From: Mycteria americana
Lineage: Eukaryota > Chordata > Aves > Ciconiiformes > Ciconiidae
Direction of reading: 5' to 3'
DNA: 64,000 nt
Assembly: GCF_035582795.1 (NCBI RefSeq)
Contig: NC_134366.1
Location: 3,020,828-3,084,827 of the forward strand
Position numbers and translations under genes: made by a program. Shown one piece after another: positions 48,001-58,540 of this stretch (position 1 is the first letter of the stretch; each line of letters opens with the position of its first letter). The notes under the pieces are model-generated. The model saw only the letters and a list, made by a program, of their open reading frames with translations. It was not told the origin of the DNA and did no database searches.

Positions 48001-51000
48001 TGTTAGTCATAGCCTCTCAGTGAGACTCCTTGAAACTTCAAGCCGGTTACTTCCCAGGAACTTTTAGTGATTTCCTGAAGCCAACATTTCAAACAAGGAA
48101 TTGATGTAGTCTCACAGATATCAGCATACAGAGACTGGGTGTAAAATTTAACTGTTCATGCCGATTCCCAGACCTCATATTCTCAAGGTACACATATGCA
48201 GGAAGAGCAGGCACAAAACTTTAAAAAGCTACATGTATTTTTAGATGCATCTATATATATAATTTCATGGCTATCAAGATTTAGGCACCAAAGCCTCCAT
48301 TCTTAGCAGTGGTAACCACCTGTAGTGGTCATATGGAGGTCAGCAGGGGTTTTTGTCTACGTAAGAAGCTCCAAAGCTAGGGAACATTTATACTGAGCCG
48401 TAGAGTATGGTGTAGAGTCTTGCACTAAGTTCCAGCCAGTCTCCTCATATAATTCAGTCTGGCACCATGTACAGATACCACCTTAGTCATTTAAACAACA
48501 TAGTGCATGACTATGGTATTAAATATCATACCTGAGCTGAAAATTTCTGCTTTCCAGTAGGTTTAGCTGGTGCAGAGCCATGGAAGCGATAGGAGAAAGC
48601 TACTCCGACAGCAAACAGCAGATTTAGAGCACAAGCAAATTTTGCTTTGGCCTCACCAAAGTCTTGGATATCTGCTATTACCCAGCTTCCTGGTGGAGTT
48701 CCCATACTCCTTATCAGCCCCCCAGTTTCTCAAGAGGCAAATCCATTGCACCATCCCCACCCATGGAAACAACATATAGCAGCCTGGGTGGGCTGGCAGA
48801 GGGAGAGCGAGCACATTGCTTTCTGCTGAGCAGACCTTGGTGCAGATCAGCAGAGCTCAGTGGACACGGAGAAAATGAACCCAAGAGCCGATGTTTAGGT
48901 CTTCATGAGAAAAAGCAGTGCTGACACCACATCCTTGCACAGCCACTGGGAGCCTCATATTGAAGATCCCAGGCCAAATCTTCAGCTGGAGTAAATCAGA
49001 ATAGCTTTTGACATTGACAGAGCTCTCCTAATTGACATCAGCTGAGGATCTGGCCCTCCTCTTTGTTTTTTGTTGTGGGTTTTATTTTCTTCCTCTTTGC
49101 AGTTCTCCTGGAATCTGTGACTTGAGCTTTTCCCCTTAATGAATCCACTTCTTGCAGCAGCATAGCATTGGAGAAGAAGTCCTGTTTGGGCATTTCTAGG
49201 CAGAGAGGTCTTCTTTGAGGCCTGTGGAGAGCTGCAGGTGTTTGGCTTTGGATGAAAGGAGGAACTAACAATGCTGGTTTTTTCCTGACATTAGTCTTGA
49301 TATTTTGCTGAAGTATTTCAGTGATGTCAGAGCCAAACCTTAAGAAAAAAATATGTATGTAGTACACGGGGTTGGGAACAGTGGATGGATTAAAAGAACA
49401 TGATTATTTTGATTACCTTGATTTAGAGTGCCAGCAGTGCTGAATCATGTTCAGCCAAAGAAATATCACAGAGACAAAATTTACTTCTCTATATGCAGAA
49501 AAGCAGAAGAGGAGGAAGGCAGGGAGGAAAGAAAAATTACTCTGAATCAAAAGATGAAAATATACACCAGTTCTACATTTTCTTCTTGTAATGATTCTCT
49601 TTCTTAAGAAGGCAACCACAAAACACAGAGATGTTTAATCCATTAAAAGTGTAGTTTTCTGGATAGAATAATCTGAGTTTAGTCAACCTACCAGCCTGCT
49701 TCTCACTGGGTGGGCTCTGGCTGGGCAGGGGATAGTCTTTCACTCGATTCCCTCAGAACAGGTCAATGTGCCACAGGCTTTATGGATGGTATCTAATAAC
49801 CTTTGCTGGTGGATTGTCAACATGAGCACTATGGGAAAATAGATCTTCATTGGAGAGTAACACAGATCTGAATGTCATCTGGGGGCAAGGGGAGGATGAC
49901 TTTTGGTGAGAGCATATACCGTGGGGAAGAATTAAATTCTGGTTCTCTTTTGATGGTTTCCTTCACCAGCCATTCAGCTCATCCCATTTTCCTGAAAGGT
50001 TGGAAAGGCAGAAAGATTGCCCACTTTTTGTAAGGCACGGATGGACGGAGAGAGGTTTCAAAAATCTGGCTTGAGCCAGAGCAAATGTAAAGCACCTCTG
50101 GAGAAAGAGTGACTTTCCTTAAGTATTAGCACAGGCAAGGGCAATGAAAGGATACAGAACTCTCCTGTCCCTTGCTCCTCTCCTCTGAAACAGGGAGGAC
50201 AACACCAGGACCATTAAGTTACAGAAATCACACACAATCACTGTTTGGAAGATAACCTGGGAAGATGAAGCAAAAAGCAAAGGTTTAGCTGTCATGGCAT
50301 GAGCACCATCAGACAGTCACCCTCCCTCCAGCAGCTGTCATGTATGGGGCTGGCTGCACCTTGTCTTGGACATGGGAGGTCTGTATTCAAATTTCAATAT
50401 AGCTTTGGTCACTCTTAAATGTACCAGGTCTTTGGATGTTCTGCCATGGGGCTGCACGTGTCTCTTATTTTGTGACGAGAGCTCAGGGAGCTCAGCTTTG
50501 CCTTGAGGTAGAGTAAAAAAACACCTGAAAGCTCACAAAAAAGTAGCACATCTCTGGTATTTGAAAGAAAAATGGTTTCCTGCTCATACTATTTATATTC
50601 ACTCTGCTTCCATTTATACGTAGGCTCACACAAACATGCAGGTCAGGTCTTGATGGCACAGAGCTGGAAGAAAGGTTGTGTCTGTGGTCCTGTTTCTGCT
50701 GAGTTTTCTGTGCACTGAGCAGAGCTCCATCCATATAGGGTATTTTTACATCAGAAAGCTGAGCTACTGTAGTATCAGTGACAAAGCCTAAGCAAATCTA
50801 GCTGTGACAAAGTGACAAGTCTAAGTACCTTCTTTCTTAAATGTACGTTTGCTTGCTTGTTTTAATGAAAAGAATGGGCTACAGAGTCATAGGAAAAATA
50901 CACACACTCTCTTTTTCATTTGTTCAGTTAAAGAAATGTGGGGACTAGGTCTTTAGAAAAGCAAAAGAGGTTTTGCCCCTCTCTGCTCTGGCAAAAAGAG

Positions 51001-52424
51001 GGAAATACACTTTCTATCCCTTCACTTAAAGATGATTTCCCAATTAAAAATTATTTTGTTCTCATCAAAGAGATCATTTGTATTCAAACAAACAACAAAG
51101 GCAACCCTTATATCCAACAAGCCCTGAACCAGCAGATAGGTGGGGAAATGTGGGCCAATATAGAAATGCTACATCTATAGGTCCCAAGAGGTCTCCACAC
51201 TGAATCCAGTCCTGACACCCTCACATCTCTGGAGTGAGCAGACACCCAGCAAAGCCCCTGTGTTGCTGCATCCTGCTCTGGCAAGGGTGATGCGTTAAGG
51301 GGGAAAGTAAAAAGGATCAACTGACGGAGGCTGAAGGCTGGGATTCCCTGTAAGGAAATTCAAGGAAAATCCCTTGCCTGAAGCTCACCCTGGTCTCAGG
51401 ATCCTTCCTCACCAAAGTCATCCTAACCCTCTGCCCTGCATTTGTACCTGCCTTTGGGCATGGGAGGGACTAGGCTTGTCCCACCCTGGAATGAACACAG
51501 AAAAACAGCCAGTTCCTTCTGCTTTCAAGGGTTTGAGGTTCAGCATTGCCCCTCACCTTAGCTGCAATAATGCTTTGAGTGAATGGACACCTTACTGGAC
51601 TTAGTAGGCCATTACTGATAAGGTAAAATACGTGCAGGCCTAGGACCATCATGTACAGGCATAAACCTTGTGAGGTAGTCCCAAAACCACACCTGAGCAT
51701 GGGGCTTTTCGGAGATGGAGCATATCTTGCAGTGCCAGGTAGATACCATGGGAAAGAGGTCTTCTTCACTGAGGATTTTCCCAGAAAGGCTACAACTGCC
51801 CCAAAAGCCCCGTGCATTACCCAGGCACTAAACCACCCACAAACTGAGTGCCAGAGGACACGGAGTTAACTGCTCATTTCCCAGAACCTTCAGGCAGTTT
51901 GTCACAGGCTAATAAAAAAAATAATGGATCATGCGGGAAAATCATAATTAGGCTTACAAAACATACTCTAGGCTTCTGGTTTTGTTTCAAATGTCAGTCC
52001 CACCAAAGAAGGAGTATTTTGTGTTTCTTAGACTTCCTGAATAAAACCGGGAGGAAATCATAAAATGCAAAAAACACCCGCAAATGAAAAGTCCTTATCT
52101 TGACATGAAAATATTATTCAGAATCTCTGTGGATTGTTTTGCTAATTTCCAAAATGGATGATCAAATACTGAGTGATCCTTCTTTGACTGCCAATATTTT
52201 TAATAGGCATCTTAGTCAATGTTAGTACAGCTGTCCTTTCAAATCAACTCTTCTGATGACTCACACTTGGATTCAGAGATTTCCCGAGGTTTTATCTGCT
52301 CCCCTAATGCTCTTGGTGGACCCATCCTTGAATCCCATCACATGAGAGAGCAGGAGGTGCCTCCTCATCCAAAACACACAACAGTGTGTGGACAGTGAAA
52401 AGGACATTCACAATTAAAAGAGGC

Positions 52425-52476
52425 AGGAAAGGAAAGGAAAAAAAAAAAAGAGGGAAAAAAAAAAGGGAAAAAAAAA
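52425..52476 (+). repeat. 52-bp polypurine tract
   Basis: Uninterrupted A/G with long A-runs and GGAAA/GGGAAA units. Long polypurine stretches can form triplex (H-DNA) or rigid A-tract structures. Confidence 0.9.
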
Positions 52477-53109
52477 TAGACCAGCAGGGCCATTTCATGC
52501 TCCAGCAGATCGGCATTTATATATAAAGCTCTTGGAACGCCGTACTTCGCAGCCACCCTCCAGTCTTACTCATGTTGAGTTCACATCACCTGTTTCCCCT
52601 TTGAGTCGACATTTCCAAGGACTTTGGCTTCCTGACATGCAGTTGGAAAACTGAAAGGCAAGAAAGTCTTCACATTCTGAAGAAAACACGGCTGCTGCAA
52701 AGCCCCAGGGAAATGTCAACAGCCAACGGAAACGAAGAAGAGGAAGCCATGAGACACTATCCTTACTGTAGAAAACAACCGATGAATTAATAGTCATTTG
52801 AGGAATTTTATTTCTCCCTGATTAAACTTTTCCCATGTCAATTTGACTGAAGGTTGAAGGAGATTCAATAGTGTGGTTGTGGAGGGGAGAAAACATTGCC
52901 CTATAAAAGCTCGTTCTTCAGGTAGAAAAGTGCTTTGTGGCCCAAAGTGTAACATGAGAAAGGTTTTGTGCAGATAACTGTAGTTTTGTTACTGCCCAGA
53001 TTGCTCTTGGTCCTCCTGAAAAAAAAAAAAAAATGGAGAAGTCTCTGGGCTGAATACTTTAATTTTGAAGTCTCCAGTAGCTTGAAATATCTCCAAACCT
53101 ATTAAACCC

Positions 53110-53330
53110 TGAAACCAAAATAAACATTTTGTCCTCCCTTCATGGAAGCATAAAGAATGTTTTAAGTCAACCTGTCCACTTGCCTGCCAATACCAAATTG
53201 CCCTCAAGAACATATTCTCCAGAGCTTTGTCAAATCAGCTTTAGCATTCCTCAAGCAACAGGGGGTTCTACCACATTCCTGGAAAGTCTATTCCACAATC
53301 TGTTCCCATATCCTTTTTAAAAAGCACCAT
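53110..53330 (-). mobile_element. ancient CR1/L3-like LINE relic
   Basis: The plus strand reads CTCAAGCAACAGGGGGTTCT, then ACCACATTCCTGGAAAG, then TCTATTCCACAATCTGTTCC. This follows closely the antisense of the ORF2 tail of old amniote CR1/L3 elements (GGGATTCTACCACTTCCCTTGGAAG / CTATTCCACAGTCT). Divergence and lack of a clear 3' end indicate an old insertion, much older than the CR1 copies at 24.9 and 30.5 kb. Limits are approximate. Confidence 0.6.
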
Positions 53331-56300
53331 AAAGTGCCTGTTACCTGCAAGCACCATAGCTGGAGATGAATCAAATTTTCCGTTCTGTGGTAAATCCCAT
53401 GCTTTCAAATATCTTTCCAGTCTGGATCCAAAGGAAAGCAAAATATTTTTTTAAATTTCCTACTAAACACAATTCTGAGACAAAGGGACACTTGCAGTTG
53501 ATTAAACTGTTCATCTCAATAAATACAAATTTTTTGACTGAGTTTGAGGTTTATTGCTTCTATACAACCAATATGCTGCGGCACCTAAAGTAAAAAATGG
53601 AAATGAAAATACATTCTGAAACTGAAAACCAAAACTTTTTTTTAATGAAAGTTCATCAGAATTAACAGTTGCAAACCATTTCAGTTTTATCAAATTGGCT
53701 TTTTCCAATAGGAAAACATTCCTTCAGAAAATTTCCCATTGGCTCTCAGACAGGTCTTTGCAATATCAAGGTCAGAAAGAGTGCTTTTTGTTTCTGCTCT
53801 CCAAGAATTTAAACTGCCCAACTATTCCTTTCCCAGAAGATGCATTTCACAGAAGATGATTATAGTGCAATTGAAGAATTCCTTTTAAATTGAAGGAATT
53901 TAAATATTTTAATCAGTGCATTTGGAAACAGTTCAGGATCTAAGGCTAAATTCAAACAGTCCTTACGTAGAGCCAATTATTTTTTATTTTCTCAGAATTT
54001 TAATTCTTGTAGCCTTTGTTTTCTAATCAAGTATATCCAGTTAAGAACCTAAATGTTCCTTAAATTAAAGAAAGTGTCAATACACAATTTGAGCTACTCC
54101 AGAGCTTAAAATTCACTCTAGGCTTGATGTGAATTGTCAAATATTGAAGGGGGGGGGGGGGGCAACAAAACAAAACAAAAGAAACAAAATGAAACCAACC
54201 AACTAAACAAAAAAACACATCCCCCCCAAAAAAAAAGAAAACAGAAGGAATTTTTCCCGTTCAACAGTGGCACAAGTGACATCAGGTCCTGGGTACCAAC
54301 ACAGGGCAGCGTTCATCCCTCTGCTCTCGAGATCATGCGAGCATATACCTGACAAACACGTATCCCCTCTGCCAAAACCCAATTCATGCAACCTCCCATT
54401 CACTCCCATCTCAAAGACTTACTGCATACCCTTTGCCACCAAAGCCCCCCAACATTGATTAATAATTGTTTGCGGAGGGAAGCTGCTTGCACTGTCAGCC
54501 ATTTAGTATTGATTAAGAAGCACTCTGCAAGGAAAGACTGGGTGGCTCCAGCTCTGGAAAGTGCCAACGAAAATAAAGCTGGTATTAGTGGTCTTCAGCT
54601 TCTTTGCTGGGGCTGAGAAAAAGGCAGTATTGTGGGCTGGGAGACTGCTCACCAAGATGTCAATCTTTGCCAGTTACCTAACAACAATAATAAGCATTGG
54701 ATAAATAGGTGGGATACTCACTAGGGCAACCAATGGAGGGAATTAAAAAATGAATAAAGAAAAAGGAGAGGAAAAAAAAGGAAGGCGTTAGACTTTCCAG
54801 CATTCTAAGAGAACAAGGTTTTATCCTCAGTCGGGGGAAAAACAGATTTACTAAACACAGTGACCTCACTTGTTTGCATAGCATTCGGTAACGCGTATTT
54901 TATTACCTATGCTACCTCCATGCTAGCTTGCAAAGCCTTTCCAGTGGCCCTGTGAAGGATGCCGAGCATATGGAAAAGAAATAAACCAGCCTGAGGAAGG
55001 AATGGCACAGCTGGGTGAAACAAAAAAATACAGGCTAGAAACACACTGGTTGGGTGTAAATAAAACTGAGCGGATGAACACTCTGGGAGAAAACGTTTCT
55101 CTCCTCTGCCCAGTGTCAGCTCACCAGTGAGGGTCATTTGTACTGGTGATGGGGAGGTGCAGATGGTGGTGAGAAGAGACCTCTCACTTCCCCTCCTTAC
55201 AATGCACGCAGTATGGGCATTGCCAGATGGAGGAGACGTGTTAATGGGAGGGGGCCTGGGACCAGGCTGTAGGGTGAGAAGGTCCCATCTAGAGGTGTTC
55301 CTCTGAGGGATCAGCCTCTGCCTGCAGCACAACTTCTGCTCCAGCAGCAATCATGCCAAGCACTGCCAGCACTGCCTATAGGTGAAGGTGGTCCACCCTG
55401 CTTGATGTGTCAGCGCCAAAAAATCGGGGGTCAGGCCATTGCACTGCACTGCAGATGTGAAGCAGAGCCTGTCTGCCAGCTCACGTGAAATATGCTGGTT
55501 ATTTTTGGTGAAGGAAGTACCATCATATGCAATCAGAGGAGAGAGTCCCCCAAATGCGATTTAGCTGAAATCAAAGTTGAGCATTTTTATTACTGCAAAA
55601 TTTGGACCCTTGGCTGTGGCCACAAGATATGACCATAACGTGTGAAACAGGAAAACTGGTGGTCTGCAGCCCAGAGACAAAGCCCAGGGAAGCCCCAACA
55701 GCCATTTCCTGAGCCCAGCTCCACCTTAGAGGTCTCCTTTTCTATCTCTTTGGACTGAGAGCATCTGTGAGCTGGAAGGAAGCAAATGAGAGCTTGTGAA
55801 CTGAGTACTAAAGTTCAACAGCACTAAAAAATATAACAAAAGGAAAGCAAATCCCTCTGGAATAAAAATAATAATAATAAAAAAAACAGGGAGGGGAACT
55901 GTCTAGTATGAGGTGAAGTTAAGAGATCTCAGGGTCAGTCCAGTTTAAAAAAATAAAAACAAGCCGTCAAATGACTTGTCTCATTCCATGTGTTACAAGA
56001 GCGGAGGCTCTGACTGCTCCTGGAGCAAAGATCACATAGGAACCAGTCCAGGCAAAAAATCACCTACGCTGTTATTTTATATTGAGCCCAGAGTAAAAAC
56101 AAGAGCAGCAGATGACTAGCAGGTAGGCTGTTGGACCCTGTGTGCCAGACAAATGGCATTTGGTCAGGGTAGGGTCACCCCTATCAGAGAACAGGGCACC
56201 AAATTACCCGGGACCTGTGCAGACCAGACCCATGCAACTGTCTGTGCATCACTTCTCCATCAGCTGATGAACCTGCCATGGATTGACCCAGGCAGGAATG

Positions 56301-56362
56301 GAGGTTTGGCTGGGCAGAATATGAATAAGGGAAGAGTGCCTCCTTGAATGATCTCCAACACC
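53331..56362. other. non-coding DNA, no gene recognised
   Basis: No exon is recognised. It holds a G14 run (54149-54162) followed by an A/C-rich CAAAA-type stretch to about 54240, a small inverted repeat (AATTCCTT / AAGGAATT) at 53877-53900, and an AAT/A-rich tract near 55862-55886. The 147-codon minus-strand frame at 54907-55350 shows no domain I can name. Confidence 0.6.
54149..54162 (+). repeat. G14 homopolymer
   Basis: Fourteen consecutive G followed by an A/C-rich simple stretch. Length is prone to sequencing error. Confidence 0.9.
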
Positions 56363-56447
56363 TGACCTTGCCTTAGCCACTCTTGCTCCATTACACAAGC
56401 AATGTAAGGTCATGACCTTGTGTAATATATTTTCTGACCTTTGATCT
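56363..56447. promoter_or_regulatory. clustered nuclear-receptor half-sites
   Basis: Within 85 bp there are four exact AGGTCA/TGACCT half-sites. TGACCTTG at 56363-56370 is the reverse of the CAAGGTCA monomer site used by ERR and SF-1 type receptors. AGGTCATGACCT at 56407-56418 is the idealised palindromic thyroid hormone/retinoid element, and flanking A and T extend it to a perfect 14-bp palindrome. TGACCTTTGATCT at 56435-56447 is a DR1 with one mismatched half, of the HNF4/COUP/PPAR-RXR type. Further exact half-sites occur at 56707-56712 and 56873-56878. About 0.04 half-sites are expected by chance in 85 bp. Function is inferred, not shown. Confidence 0.45.
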
Positions 56448-57813
56448 GTCCCAGGACCACGCTTTTTCTTTGCCTTCCTCTCTACTATCTCCTTCTCTCA
56501 TTTTCTGGGGTTTAGTTTAACGTGAAAGCCTCCTTCCCTGAACCTTAGTTTGGTTTCATCCTCAGTTTCTCCAGCTCCTGCCCAGGAATGGCCTTGACCA
56601 CAGCACCACAATCCTGGCTCCAAACGGTAGTCCAACCTGCTGAGCTGCTTGCCCTCCTCTGTCCAATGAACCCCTAACAGCACACACAAGCAATGGACCC
56701 ATGCTGTGACCTGCTGCAGGTGAATTGGGTCTTTTCTGGGCCTCAAATACTCACGTTACAGAAGATGTGACTCTCGTGGGATGAGCCTTGTTCAGAGGCA
56801 GTAGATATTAGCACAAATACAGCATCACGTTCACCTGTTCAAATGGCTTTCAGCTCGCGGTCCATTACCCTCTGACCTTCCCAGCATGGTGCTGGGGCAG
56901 ACAGATATGAGCTGACTTCATCTGTGGAGACCTGGAAAACCTTGTACAATAGATCTCCGCTGCTGATAATGCATACTAATATTAGGTCTCATTAAAGTTC
57001 CTCAACACCAGGATGAAAGTCACAAAGCAGCAGCTCACAACAGTGAACAAGGCCAACAGAGAACGGCCGCATCGGATTTTATTCACGTAAATTGGGCCTG
57101 TGTGTGATCATCAGACTGGACAGTAGCACTGTGGTGGGGGTCGAGGGCAAAATATGCAGCCTAGAGAAAGGAGAGGCACAGCAGGATACTTTAAGTGGCT
57201 CCTATAAGCTGTTAAGTGGGAGAAGCTGTCTCAGTGTCTACTGTGGTTAAGAGCCTCTTGTAGATGGGAGAAGTGCATCAGCGGAGCATTTCCACGCACT
57301 TCAGCTCAGGGCTGAAATAACAGAAGCAGTCAGCAACACTGCAGCCGTCACCCGAGCAGCTACCGAGGGATGAGGGTAGAAGCTCCATGAGAATAACTTG
57401 AACCCAGCCTCGTTCCCAGCAAGCCTGGGTGGGCAGCCCCAACCTACAAGGTGACCACAGGCAAGAGCAAGGAGCCGACCTAGTAATTCTGCATAGGATA
57501 AACAGCAACAACAGCGTTGTATTAGCTGTTCCTCCCAGCCAACGGTCAGCCATGCCAAGGTCTAGTCGCAGTGGCCAGATTTACATCTCGGCAGGAGTTC
57601 ATTCTTTGAAAACGAAACCACACCCAATTCCCCCTTCTTTGATTTTCGGGAGGAAATGTCTCAGTAAGAAAGACATTAATTTCTTGGGCTGGGAGGGCAG
57701 GGGAAACGACCAAACAACCAAACAAAAATTCCTCTTTTCGGTTAGCCACAAGGATTGTGCAATCGTCCCAGGGTGTTGTCAGCTGGCCCATTCCAAGGAG
57801 CTCTCTCCCAGCT

Positions 57814-57826
57814 CCACCTGGTGGCA
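57814..57826 (+). promoter_or_regulatory. CTCF-like core motif
   Basis: CCACCTGGTGGCA matches the CTCF core (CCASYAGRKGGCA) except T for A at the sixth position, and it contains a CACCTG E-box. It lies about 160 bp from the solo LTR. One core match is weak evidence of a bound site. Confidence 0.3.
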
Positions 57827-57981
57827 AAAAGGACATTCGGGCTATTGCTGTTGGCATCGGACTGGGCTCCAAGGGACAGAGCTTCAGTTTCTGCTGCTGC
57901 CATTTTGCATGAGTGCCTCCAGTTCTGCGTGGCATTGGCTTGCCTCCTCTTGTGAGGTGGGAACGACCCTTCACTGCATAG

Positions 57982-57986
57982 GTAAG
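57982..57986. repeat. target-site duplication, left copy (GTAAG)
   Basis: GTAAG immediately precedes the LTR terminus and is repeated exactly at 58536-58540. Confidence 0.88.
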
Positions 57987-58535
57987 TGTCGCGGTTTAAC
58001 CCCAGTCAGCAACTAAGCACCACACCGGCGCTCGGTCACCCTCCCCTCACCTCCCCAGTGGGATGGGGGAGAAAATCAGCCAAAAGAAAAAGTAAAACCC
58101 ATGGGTTGAGATAAAAACAGTTCAATAGGACAGCAGAGGAAGAGAAAATAATAATAATAATGATGACAAAAGAATGTACAAAACAAGTGATGCACAATGC
58201 AACTGCTCACCACCCATTGACTGGTGCCCAGCCTGTCCCCCTGCAGCAATCACTCCCCCCTGGCCAACTCCCCCCCATTTATATACTGAGCACGACACCA
58301 TATGGTATGGAATAGCCTTTGGGCAGTTGGGGTCAGCTGTCCTGGCTGTGCCCCCTCCCAGCTTCTCGCTGGCAGGGCATGAGAAGCTGAAAAGTCCTTG
58401 ACCAGTGTAAGCACTACTTAGCAACAGCCAGAACATCAGCGTGTTACCAACATTATTCTCATACTAAATCCAAAACCCAGCCCTGTACCAGCTACTAGGA
58501 AGAAAATTAACTCTATCCCAGCCAACACCAGGACA
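57987..58535 (-). mobile_element. solo LTR of an avian endogenous retrovirus (TguLTR5-like)
   Basis: A 549-bp element with TGTC...GACA termini and an exact 5-bp duplication on both sides; both fit a complete LTR. Read on the minus strand it starts TGTCCTGGTGTTGGCTGGGA, has a TATA-like AGTATATAAATG (complement at 58276-58287) roughly 250 bp in, an (ATT)n run (58148-58162) and ends GGGGTTAAACCGCGACA. I recognise this arrangement as a common neoavian LTR family. No gag, pol or env sequence flanks it, so the provirus was lost by LTR-LTR recombination. The duplication is still perfect, pointing to a fairly young insertion. Class assignment (ERVL-like from the 5-bp duplication) is tentative. Confidence 0.9.
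58276..58287 (-). promoter_or_regulatory. LTR TATA box
   Basis: On the minus strand this reads AGTATATAAATG. It is placed as expected for the U3 promoter of the LTR, so transcription would run leftward into the flanking host DNA that holds the CTCF-like motif. Confidence 0.6.
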
Positions 58536-58540
58536 GTAAG
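58536..58540. repeat. target-site duplication, right copy (GTAAG)
   Basis: Exact match to 57982-57986, so the LTR ends at 58535. Confidence 0.88.

Larger units (their letters stand above)
41991..53100. other. non-coding DNA, no gene recognised
   Basis: No exon or young retroelement is recognised over 11 kb. It holds G-runs at 44876-44897, a MIR-like relic at 44930-45035, a 12-bp palindrome with a CACGTG core (43835-43846), an A-rich tract at 47811-47831, a polypurine tract at 52425-52476 and an A-run near 53020-53033. Open frames are short and shadow each other. Confidence 0.6.
56448..57986. other. non-coding DNA upstream of the solo LTR
   Basis: No exon is recognised. The largest frame (57429-58016, plus strand, 195 codons) runs across the LTR boundary at 57987 and so is not a conserved gene. 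Two additional TGACCT half-sites (56707, 56873) and a CTCF-like motif (57814-57826) lie here. Confidence 0.55.

Noticed and set aside
54907..55350. 147-codon minus-strand frame
   Set aside because: A hydrophobic stretch near the C-terminus looks superficially membrane-like, but no family is recognised and there are no exon signals.
57429..58016. Longest open frame, 195 codons on the plus strand
   Set aside because: It runs across the exact LTR boundary at 57987, is overlapped by a 142-codon frame on the other strand and has no recognisable domain; it is a chance frame.
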